From Spatholobus suberectus (taxonomy: Eukaryota; Streptophyta; Magnoliopsida; Fabales; Fabaceae): 64,000 nucleotides of DNA. The number at the start of each line of letters is the position of its first letter. Position 1 is the first letter of the stretch. The notes under the pieces are model-generated. The model was not told the DNA's origin and made no database searches. It saw only the letters and a program-made list of their open reading frames with translations. Positions 38,347 to 52,954 of this stretch are shown here, one piece after another. The stretch covers positions 15,261,213 through 15,325,212 of the forward strand of contig CM014737.1 of NCBI GenBank assembly GCA_004329165.1. Reading direction: 5' to 3'. The translations under genes and the position numbers were made by a program.

Positions 38347-38351
38347 CCCTA

Positions 38352-39232
38352 CATATAGAATATTAGTTGATCATTTATTGAGATATATTATATGTTTTGA
38401 ATGTGTTGTTTATTTGTTATCATGATGTCTGTGCTATGATTCGTTGAAATATTGGATAATATAATGTTACTAGAAATTATTATTAGTTTGGTAGAATGTT
38501 ATCATATATTATATGAAATATGTTTTAGGTGAGTATCTTAGTCTATTTTGATTCCTTGAGACTCGGGATACCTAGTTCTCACCCCTGTTTAATTTCTCTC
38601 TTTCTTCATCTATGGATGCCAAAATGGAAATAGGTGGTGCAATGTCGTTCAGGTATGTATGTAAAAGAGCATATTATTTGGGAATGCATGGTATCAATAG
38701 GAGAAGAAAATTAGCTAGAGGCACTACATAGGTCAAGTAATTTACAATCTTCAACATGCATCGCATCAAAGTGGCATAGCAAAAACACGAGTGGAGTTGT
38801 AGAAGACTCTTTCTTTTAGAGTGAGAGTTTAAGGTCTAGAAAATACTCACCTCTCTCTAATCGGGGGGTGATGTCTTAATCTATATCTGACTAATTGTTG
38901 GGACAATGTTGTCCTAATTTGGAGAGATACATGTTTAGTTGGTCAGTTGTGCTATAGTATCATTATAACGTAATGTAAACCCTTCTTCTGTCAAAATATG
39001 TAACTACAATATTATGTAAAAGCACAAATTTGATTGTTGAATTGTATTTGCAGAAATCAAGTTGTATCTTTTAATTGTTTATCAATAAAATTGGTTCTTT
39101 TATTGCAAAGGAAAATTATGTTCTATAAAGTTGTTTTAAATTGTATTAAAAAAATTACTTTGAACTTCTACTATCGAGCTAATAAAGCTCAAGATTTGAG
39201 TTATAAAATGATTGATAGATTAGGGTGTTACA
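38352..39232 (+). repeat. Gypsy-type LTR right end
   Basis: The segment ends at 39223-39232 in AGGGTGTTACA. No ORF. It may be the remainder of the LTR interrupted at 34699 or a separate element; its sequence does not obviously continue the X family. Confidence 0.35.
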
Positions 39233-43106
<3,874 letters not shown>

Positions 43107-45519
43107 GTAAAATCAACAAAACAAGCCACTGATAACATCAATTGGATATAATAAAATAGAAGTTTTTATATTGTTTTTAGGAATGTTCTACATTTTTGTA
43201 GGTGTTATGAGAGTTAATGGAAAATTAGATTAGATAAGAGAAACCCATCGAGCCTAGCAAGAGCCCAAAGTCTTTCACAGCCACAAAACCCACCCCACTC
43301 ACATTATCCCCACACACTTAGGGATGGCAAAAAAACTCGTGCCCGCGAATATCTATCGATAAAATTCGCTATGGGTAGAAAATGGGTACTTTAAATGGGT
43401 ACCCGCGGATACTCTAAGCGAGTATATTCGCTACCCGTTTATTAACAAGGTAGGTAAGGATATCATGGTACTCGTACCCGCAGATACCCGTTACCCGCAA
43501 TTATATATTTACTTAAATACCCTTATATAATAATATAGATAAAATTACATAAATTTATTCAAAATTTTCAAAACAATTCATTACAAGAGAAATCTTATAC
43601 AATTATATTATAAGAGAAAAGGAACATAAATTTGTGAGCATTTAAACTATATTTTTTTAGAAAAATTGTTTGAATAATTAAAATTTATGTTCAAAGTGAT
43701 TATTTTAAACAATAACTCTTTAATTTATAAATTCAAAGTGATATTTGTAGCACTTTATAATTGTCCACAACACACAAAATAAATTTGTTATTTTTTTATT
43801 TTTTTTTTATTTTTAAGAAATATCCACGGATACCCACGAATATTAAAAATATCCGTAGGTATCTGTTAAGTGAATACTCGCGTGGATAATGGGGCAGGCA
43901 CGGGTACGAATTTCAGTGGGGTGGGTAGCAGGTAGCTACTGCTCGTGCTTGCCTCGCCCCATTAACATCCCTACACACACTTGGAAAAAGAAAGGAAGGA
44001 AGAATAAAAAAGAAGGAGAAGGAAGGAAAGGAGAAAGAAGAGGAGCTTACATTCACCCACACACTTTGGGGATAATCTTGTGAGTGCTTCCTTTTTAGCT
44101 TTTTCCCCTCCCTTAATTTTCATGATGGTGTTGCCATTCTTGGTTGCATTGGGGGTTTTGGAACCCAACCCTTGGGTTTAAGGACTTGAATAGATTTGCA
44201 TGACTTTGAGGTTATATTGTTGTTGTTTGATATATTTTTTTTAATCAAAGGAGGCATTAGTGAGTGATGGTTAGTGATTTAAATCGGTTGGGTGACCATA
44301 AATGGTTATGATTAAGCAAATCTAATAAAAATCGCAACTCTACAAAAATGTAGCTCCCGCTAAGCTAGTCTTTTTCCAGCTAAGTGAGGATCATGCAAAA
44401 TATGGGTTTGTAACCTAAAGCAATTCATGCTAAACAAGGAAATGTCCTTGCTGTGCAAAAAGTTGTATAGAGAAGAGGTCAGGATTGCATTGAGCAAAGG
44501 AGTTCTTTAATTGAGTGACAAATTATATAGAGGTGGTGCACCTTATTTGCTAAGCAAATCAAAAGTTGAGTTACGCAAAAAGCTACTCTAAGGAGCAAGT
44601 TCAGATAATTTATATGGTCCCACTAAGAGTAATTGGTCCTCCACTAAGCGAGGGAACTTTTAGACATTAGGTTTGAAAGTGTCTGCACGATATCGCCAAG
44701 CGAATAACAATCTCGCTAAGCGATAGGGTCCTTCTCACTAAGTGACATATAGCTTCACTAAGCCGGAGACCCCTAGAACAACATATCATAGTTATTTCCA
44801 TTTCACTCTCATGTCCAACGTTTTATGTTACAACTAATTGTCTATGAATATGTTGAATTTATAAATGAGAATACGATAAATAAAAGGAAGCATGCAATAA
44901 GACTAAGGTATCTTCATTAGTGAATAGGCAGGTTTTCATCACTTCCCATTCCTAAAGGAAAGTGGCTAGAACCTCTCAAACCAGAGAGGTATATAAGTAC
45001 AAGGTCACAACATAAGGGCAAGGGGGACGCTCCTTGAAAGTTTTGCCATTAGGAAAAAAGGAAAAGAATAATATCAAGCATGCACAGCTCTTGAATCATA
45101 ATTATGTAAACATTCAAGTAAAGTTTTCATGTCAAGTATACATGTCTTGTTGAGACCATATTATTGCATGTTTATGGCACTGATTAAGACATTGTCTCAT
45201 TAGTTTAGTTTCGATGTTCCATATTGAATAGGTGTGGGGGATGAAGCTAAGCAACCTTGAGGATGTTAAGTTTTTATATTGATATCTTCTTTGGATTTGT
45301 ATTTTGAAAGATAGTTTATAATTATATGTATTCTTTTGTATAGGGATCTCGAGTGAAAAGGAAGATTCCCTCTTTTGATGTATATGATAGCATTACTTAG
45401 GAGTAATGTATGACTAACCAACAAAACTTGAGTAATGAAATGCATATGTGATATTATATATATTCTTAGATGTGTAAAATTTTCTTCAAGTAGGGTAATG
45501 CACATTACAGGGTGTTATA
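43107..45519 (+). repeat. Solo LTR Y3 with nested MITE
   Basis: It starts TGTAAAATCA and ends GGGTGTTATA, between perfect 5-bp duplications AGTGT (43102-43106, 45520-45524). Subtracting the hAT MITE and its 8-bp duplication gives 1750 bp, the length of Y1 to within a base. GA-rich tract 43984-44045, GTGAGT at 44080-44085, many GCTAAGCGA-type words at 44340-44770, and a 3' part shared with Y1 and Y2. Confidence 0.8.
43319..43973. mobile_element. hAT-type MITE, copy 2
   Basis: A 655-bp element with ends TAGGGATGGCAA and (on minus) TAGGGATGTTAATGGGG. A perfect 8-bp duplication CACACACT lies at 43311-43318 and 43974-43981. It is homologous over its length to 13301-13941 in reverse, including the GGGTACCCGCGG-type subterminal words and the AT-rich middle. 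No ORF. Confidence 0.88.
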
Positions 45520-45524
45520 AGTGT

Positions 45525-46648
45525 ATGTCTAAAAGCTTTTTAAAAAAGTGAAAAAGTGATTTAACGTCAAAAAGTGAAAATTGTCTTTCTCTTAGTCCTT
45601 ATGCTATCACATTGCCTAATGTGTTAATGACACATTAAGACTAATTAGACATAAGAAAATAATTATATGATGCTCATAATTTTCTTGTTCTATGAAAGCT
45701 TCTTAGAAAATGCATATTCATTATCGGATTAAAATAATACTATTTTAATCAAGTTAAATTATACTTTAGTCCCTTTTTTATATTTACATTATTCAATTTG
45801 GTCCTTCTATTTTTAAAATGTTCACTTTGGTCCTCAAAGTTTCAAAAAATGTTCAATGCTGCCTTTCCGCCCAAATCAACGCTAACAACGTTAATGAAAT
45901 TGGTCACGTGTCAACTTTACACATTCTAACGGGTTTAAACTGCCAGTAAGTGATTTTCACATCGCAGTAATTTTAAAACCACCACTATAATAATTAATAA
46001 TTTTTATTATATTTTTTAATTTTTTAAAAAAATTATAATAATTTAATAATTTTTCTTATACAATATTTTTAATGTTGTTTATATTAATATTTTAAAATTT
46101 ATAAACTTTTTTTTTAGATTTATGATAAAATTATAATGCTATATATTTTAATATTATATAATAATTGTTTACAAAAATGTAAAAAAGTCAATATTAATAT
46201 ATTATATTATATTAATATATTATGTCAAATTAATATGAATATATTATATTCCATTAACATAATATATTAAAATAATAATTCTTAATAAATTATTTATTAA
46301 ATTCTAAAAAATTATAAAAAAATTAAAATTAGTTAATAATTTTAACTTATATAATATTTATAATGCTATTAATATAAATATTTTAAATTTTATGAAAATT
46401 CAAATTATATTATATTACAATTATTATTTATAAAATTTTAATTATTTTTAATATAAATTTTTAAACTTTATATTAATTATTATATTATATTATATTACAT
46501 TATATTTTTTATAAAATTTAATAATATAAATATTAATAATATTATAAATATTATATAAGTAAAAATTATTAAATTAGTATAGTTTCTTATAATTTTTAAA
46601 ATTTAATAAAATAATTTTTAAATAACTATTTTTGGTAACCATGTTATA
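45525..46648. repeat. Dispersed repeat and extreme AT-rich tract
   Basis: 45745-45910 carries the series TTTAGTCCC, TTTGGTCCTTC, AAAGTTTCAAAA, CCTTTCCGCCC and GTCACGTGTC, the same layout as 28446-28620. 45990-46640 is almost pure A/T with many TATAATATTA-type self-complementary words. No gene. Confidence 0.4.
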
Positions 46649-46724
46649 TGTAACATCCCTAATTATGGACATTAGAAATAAAGTTATAGTTGTTCCTTTA
46701 TGGTAATAGCCTTCATGATAAATG

Positions 46725-47835
46725 TGTTGGAACCAAAGACGTAGAAGCGTCTAAACCCTCAATGTTTTGAAGATAACAAAGCTTATTAATATTTATATTT
46801 ATGTGTATAAACTAACTCTATCACAGCGAAAGATGAAGACTCGCCAAGAAGGACCGCCAGCTGATGCAACAATGACCGTCCAGTTGACACTTTGAAGACC
46901 GTCCAGTAAGACGCGATCAAAGACCATCCAGATGAACAGACTGAAGGCGATCGTCTAAATCTCCAGTATTCATATATTCAAACGACTGAGTTTTTCATTA
47001 TGAATATCAATCATGTTTATCCGCCTTGAAACCTACACAGTAACATTCCAATGAGCTAACGTTCAAAACAGTTTGAAACATCAACATCAAGTCAGTACAA
47101 AAGCACAGCAGAATGGGTAAAGCAAGTCAACTTATCAAGCCGACAAGACAGATGAAGAAAGTTCAGAAGAACAGACTGTCAGCGCAGCCCTGAAACTTCT
47201 ATTGTAGTGCAAGTTTTCAACTGCCACACCTGACTTTTCTGAAAAGATAGTCTGCACGCACCTCATCACGTGAAGAGACAAGATATATGTAACGGATCTC
47301 TTTCCTGAAGATCGTATATACACGCATCAACAAAAAGCAAAACAGAGAACCGATATAGGTGGATTTTTGTTTAAAACAACAACATATACTTTCTTCTGTG
47401 ATATTCTGTCAAGAGCGTCCAGTGGACGATAGTCATTTCGTTTGTAATAATTCTCAAAGTGATCCTGAGTCTAAGTTTTAAAATCCTCACTACGTGAGTC
47501 GATCTTTCCTCAAAAATATTTTTTTTGAGCTTTGTGAAAGCCTAGAGAGGCTTAGTGTAAAAAGAATACTTGGGTTAAGCAATCTGGGTAGATTGCATTG
47601 TAAAGCCTGAACAGGCCACGAACAATACTTGTAACCAAAGATTGGTTAGTAGAAACCTTCTGGGTGAAGGGACTGGACGTAGCTCAGGTTGAGTGAACCA
47701 GTATAAAGCTTTCTATGTTTTTCTTCTCTCTATCCCTACGCTTAAAAACGTTTTGTTTAGACTGATCTACCTTTTTCGAAAAGTTTTTAAACGCACAATT
47801 CAACCCCCCCTTCTTGTGCGCTTTTTCTTACTTCA
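46725..47835 (+). repeat. 5' LTR of element A
   Basis: 1111 bp, TGTTGGAACC to TTACTTCA. It contains a short minisatellite of 23-bp units (about 46851-46945), the palindrome TCACGTGA at 47266-47273 and TATATA at 47315-47320. A 62-codon minus-strand frame inside is unsupported. Confidence 0.93.
47266..47320 (+). promoter_or_regulatory. LTR promoter: G-box-like palindrome and TATA
   Basis: TCACGTGA (47266-47273) lies 41 bp before TATATA (47315-47320). The identical arrangement is in the 3' LTR (56650-56657, 56699-56704). A CACGTG core would suit bZIP or bHLH factors. Transcription start and R/U5 border would fall near 47345-47350; this is inferred. Confidence 0.5.
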
Positions 47836-47837
47836 AT

Positions 47838-47849
47838 TGGTATCAGAGC
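47838..47849 (+). other. Primer binding site (initiator Met-tRNA)
   Basis: TGGTATCAGAGC lies two bases after the 5' LTR. It is complementary to the 3' end of plant initiator methionine tRNA, the usual primer for copia elements. Confidence 0.9.
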
Positions 47850-47907
47850 TCGGCCTCTTGGGGTTGAGCATCTAACACTGCAAAGGTAAAAACGATCCTG
47901 ATTTCTC

Positions 47908-49547
47908 ATGGAAAACGAAGGACAAGCTATTAACAAACCACCTCTTTTCAAAGGGCAGAACTATGATTACTGGAAGCAAAGAATGATAGCATTCTTTGAT
48001 GCATGTCACATAGACATGTGGGACGTAGTAGAAACTGGCGACTACCTGCCCCTTGATCATGATGGAATGGAACTCCCAAGAAGTTAATGGACAGAATCTC
48101 ACAAACAGAGGTATCTTTTAAACTCAAAAGCTAGAAATGCTATGATGTGTGCCTTATCTGAATCTGAATATGAAAAGATACACAGTCTAAAAAGTGCCAA
48201 GAAAATGTGGGACACCCTGTCTCTTGCTTACGAAGGCACCTCACAAGTAAAGAGGTCAAAATTAAGCTTACTCGTAAGACAATATGAACTATTTACTATG
48301 GAGGAAAATGAAACTATTGAACTAATGTTTGGTAGATTTCAAACCATAAAAAACAACCTAAGGTCCTTAGGCAAAACCTATGATAATTATGATCATATTG
48401 ACAAAATTTTGAGAAGTTTGCCTAGGCAATGGAGACTACAAGTTACAGCTTTAAGAGCTTCCAAAGATCTAACGACACTCTCAATAGAAGAGTTACTTGG
48501 AACTCTTAAAGTACATGAACTGGAGTTGAAGCAAGACGAAGGACAGAAGAAGAAGTCCATCGCTCTAAGCGTCCAGCGACCATCCAGAGGATCAACGTCC
48601 AAAGCGCTAAACGTAGAAGAAACCTCTGAGGAAGAATCTGAGAAAGACGATTCTGATGAGGATGAGATATCCTTCATCTCAAGGAAAATTCAGGCTATGT
48701 GGAGGAAGAAAGGAGGATCAAGAGCCCAAAACTTCACAAAGAAATTCAACAAAACTCCAAAAGAAAAAATTCCTTCAGTATGCTATAAATGCAAGAAGCC
48801 TGGACATTTCAGAGCTGAATGTCCCAGCTTATAGAAAAACAAAAAGAGGACATTCTCCAAGAAAAAGGGTTTCATGGCTACCTGGGAAGACATGGACCTA
48901 TCTTCATCAGATGAAGAAGAAGAAGAAGAAGCCAACCTGTGTCTCATGGTAGGAACAAGCTTTGATAGCTCAGACAATGAGCAAGACGAAGAGGTAAACT
49001 TCGACAACTTAATCTCCCTACAAGAAGCCTATAATGATCTGCTTGTCAACTCTTCAACTCTTTCAGTAGGATATAGAGAACTGAAAAGGAAATTTTCAAA
49101 AATAACAAAAGATTTCAATTTGCTCAACGAAGAGTATAAAAATGTCTTGAAAGAAAATGAAGTTTTGAAAACTAAACATATTTCAGAGGAGACATCTTCT
49201 CATGAAGTCCTAGAACTTCAAAAAGAAGTCACTTATCTAAAAGAAAGTTTGTCTAAATTTGTCAATGGTACTAAAAATCTAGATAAAATCCTATCATATA
49301 GAAGAAGTCCTCATGACAAATCTGGACTTGGTTTTGTTAAAGAAGAAAACCACAATCTTGGTAAAAATATAACCTTTTGTAAAATATGTGAAAAGAATGG
49401 GCATGAATCAACACATTGTAGATATCGTCCAACAAAGAAGGCGTCCAATGTCTTCAAAACTAACAGAAAAGGACCCAAGTCCATTTGGGTACCTAAGTCT
49501 ATGATAATACCTGTTGCAGATTTGCTTAACAACAGAAAGAAGACCCC
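47908..49547 (+). pseudogene. gag of element A
   Basis: Starts at ATG 47908 after the primer site. The frame shows KPPLFKGQNYDYWKQRM, the usual copia gag opening, and the central gag region. A zinc knuckle CYKCKKPGHFRAEC follows near 48780, then an acidic and probable coiled-coil stretch (48890-49300). A second CX2CX4HX4C knuckle (CKICEKNGHESTHC) lies near 49380. The product would coat the RNA in cytoplasmic particles. In-frame stops TAA (48085-48087) and TAG (48832-48834) break it, and the frame changes before protease near 49550. The broken CDS and the absence of a start for the downstream part make it non-functional. Confidence 0.88.
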
Positions 49548-52536
49548 AGTCATGGTACCTGGACAGTGGTTGCTCACGGCACATGACGGGAGAAAGGTGT
49601 ATGTTCCAAAGCTTACAACCCAAGAATGGTGGGTGGGTCACCTTTGGAGGAAACCAGAAGGGAAAGATCACAGGTATAGGAACAATCGGTAAGCATTCCT
49701 TTCCCTCTATTGAAAATGTTTTATATGTTGAAGGTCTCAGACACAATCTACTGAGCATAAGTCAATTATGTGATAGTGGACACAATGTCTCCTTTGACAA
49801 AGACAAATGCACTGTCAAGAATCTAGATGGATCCATATTATTCTCTGCTAAGAGGCAAAGCAATCTTTATAAGATTGATCTAGTTGACCTCACAAATCAA
49901 AATGTATCTTGTCTAGTATCCATCAAAGAAAATCAATGGATTTGGCACAAGAAGCTTGGACATGCAAGCTTGAGATTAATCTCAAAGCTATATAAGCATA
50001 ACCTTGTAAGAGGACTTCCAAATCTTGCATACAAGTCTGATATTCTCTGTGATGCTTGTCAAAAAGGGAAACAAGTAAAAAGTTCTTTTGAATCAAAAAA
50101 TATTGTTTCCACATCTAGACCTCTTGACCTATTACATATTGATTTGTTTGGTCCAACTAGAACAGCCTCCCTAAGCGGAAAACGATATGGACTAGTCGTA
50201 GTAGATGACTACTCTAGATGGACATGGGTGATGTTCTTAAAACACAAGGATGAGTCTTACAAAATCTTTTCTACTTTCTGCAAAAGGACACAAAACGAAA
50301 AGGGTGTTAGTATAGCTTTAATAAGAAGTGATCACGGAGGAGAGTTTGAAACTGAAAGTTTTCAATGGTTCTGTGAGGAGAACGAAATTCTCCACAACTT
50401 CTCTGTACCACGAACACCACAACAAAATGGTGTGGTAGAGAGAAAGAACAGGTCATTACAAGAAATGGCTAGAACCATGCTAAACGACAACTCAACTCCT
50501 AAGCATTTCTGGGCTAAAGCTGTAAACACTGCTTACTACTTACAAAATAGAATTTTCATAAGACCTCTTCTGAAAAAGACTCCCTATGAACTGTGGAAAG
50601 GACGAAAACCCAACATATCATATCTTCATCCCTTTGGATGTCAATGTTTCATTCTAAACACTAAGGACAACCTTGGTAAGTTTGATTCAAAGTGTGATGA
50701 TGGAATACTGTTAGGCTATTCTGAAACATCTAAGGCTTATAGAGTTTACAATTCCAGAACCTTGGCAGTGGAAGAAGCCATCCACGTTAAATTTAATGAC
50801 AAAAAGCCTAATAATGAAATATCAGAGCTAGACGACTCTTTTGCAGATATGAAACTAGACGATGCCAGACCTTCAGCGTCCAGAGATCAAATGGACGATC
50901 CAAAAACAGAAGAAAGAGAACCAACTGGATACTCTTGGCAAATGAAGACCTACCATCCAGAAAATCAAATTCTTGGAAACGTTCAAGATTATGTTAGGAT
51001 AAGATCGACCTTCAAGGAGCAAGCTCAAACTGCCTTGATTTCTCAACTGGAACTAAAGACAGTAGAAGAAGCCCTCCTGGACGATGGCTAGATTAGTGCC
51101 ATGAAGGATGAGCTTAGTCAATTCGAAAAGAATGATGTCTGGATGCTAGTTCCCGCACCCAAGGACAAGTCTATCATTGGAACAAAGTGGGTATTCTACA
51201 ACAAGCTTGATGAAGGTGGAAATGTGGTAAGAAATAAAGCAAGACTTGTAGCTCAAGGCTACTCTCAACAAGAAGGTATAGACTTTACCGAAACTTTTGC
51301 ACTAGTAGCTAGATTAGAAGCTATTCGCATATTACTTTCATTTGCTGCTCATAAAAATATGAAGGTCTATCAAATGGATATAAAAAGTGCATTCTTAAAT
51401 GGCATAATAAACGAGGAAGTCTATGTGAAACAACCTCCTGGTTTTGAGTGTGATACTTTTTCCAAACATGTTTTCAAACTTAAAAAGGCTTTGTATGGTC
51501 TTAAACAAGCCCCAAGAGCTTGGTATGAAAAGCTAAGCTCTTTTCTTTTAGAAAATGGGTTCTCTAGAGGAAAAGTAGATACCACTCTTTTTCGCAAAGA
51601 CGTCAAAACACATTTCATTATTGCACAGATATATGTAGATGACATTATTTTTGGAGCTACCATTGACCAGTTATGCAAGGATTTTTCTAAGATTATGACA
51701 ACGGAATTCGAAATGAGTATGATGGGAGAACTAAAGTTCTTCCTAGGGCTACAAGTAAAACAGACTGGAAATGAAATATTCATACATCAGACAAAGTATG
51801 TCAACGAACTTCTGAAAAGGTATAAGATGGACGATGCAAAAGAAATGAGAACACCCATGCATCTGTCATCAATACTTAGCCTGGACGACTCTTCTAAAAA
51901 GGTAGATCAATCTACATATCGAGGTATGATTAGATCTCTTTTATATCTCACAGCGTCCAGTCTGACCCTAGAGAAACTCATCTAACAACAGTTAAAAGAA
52001 TTTTTAGATACTTAAAGAAAACCACTAATCTTGGTTTATGTTTTAAGTCGACCAAAGAATACAGATTAGTTGGTTTCTGCGATGCTGACTATGCGGGAGA
52101 CAGAGTAGAACGCAAGAGCACTAGCGGAGGATGTCATCTCATTGGTGGAAATCTAGTCTCCTGGACGAGCAAAAGACAAAGAACAATTGCCCTATCAACA
52201 GCAGAAGCAGAATATGTCTCAACTGCGTCTTGTTGCTCACAACTCTTATGGATCAAGCATCAGTTAGAAGACTACAGTATCTACAAGAGTAAAATTCCTA
52301 TTTTCTGTGACAATACTGCTGCTATAAATCTATCAAAAAATCCTATCTTGCACTATAGGGCAAAGCACATTGAAATAAAACATCATTTTATAAGAGATTA
52401 TGTTCAGAAGGGAGTTGTCGATATTCAGTTTATTAATACTGAAAATCAATTGGCAGATATATTTACAAAACCCCTTCTTGAAGATAAACTCATCCATATT
52501 TGAGATCTTCTAGGTATGGAATTTATAAATGAATAG
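49548..52536 (+). pseudogene. pol of element A: protease, integrase, RT, RNase H
   Basis: Protease is marked by WYLDSGCSRHMTG near 49553. The integrase zinc region HKKLGHASL...CDACQKGK spans 49945-50070. The DDE core has HIDLFGP (about 50140), VVVDDYS (about 50200) and NGVVERKN (about 50435). RT follows from 51110, with YVDD at 51632-51643. RNase H (GFCDADYAGD, STAEAEYVS, FCDNTAA) ends with a probable C-terminus at 52536. This order is Ty1/copia. Breaks: a one-base frame change from gag near 49550, TAG at 51089-51091 where the family has Trp, a deletion with frameshift at about 51955-51960 removing sequence between RT and RNase H, and TGA at 52501-52503. Catalytic residues are present but the chain is in several pieces. 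Confidence 0.92.
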
Positions 52537-52954
52537 TTTTGTTCAACATGCCTTGATCATCCAAGGATCAGTAGCGTCCAATAAATTCACAGCGTCCAAT
52601 ACATCATAGTCCACTTGCATATATTTTCGCATTCCATAATAACTTTAAAATGTGTGTGCATTTTTATTAGTACTTAATCATGTTTTCTCTGAAAAAAAAA
52701 AAGATTTGAAATAAATGTTTTCTTTGTCTGAGTCACTCATGCGCCATATAACTGACCTCGAGATACGTAAGCGCCTGAGCCAGCATTTATTACACATCAC
52801 CTCTCTCTTCGAAAGTAAAAGAACCGCCAAAAAGGCAAAACCCTTTAGTTTCTTCATATACACTCAAACCCAACCCGTATACTCACTTCTTTTCAAAATC
52901 CACCTGAACTTATCATCTTCTCAAAACCCTAAACCTCTCTTCAAGCTCTCAGAT

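Noticed and set aside
47135..47323. Identical 62-codon minus-strand ORF in both LTRs of A (also 56519-56707)
   Set aside because: It lies across the LTR promoter; identity follows from the LTRs being young duplicates, and no family is recognisable.
47838..47855. Possible tRNA fragment
   Set aside because: Only the 12 bases complementary to the Met-tRNA 3' end are present, directly after the LTR; it is the primer binding site.
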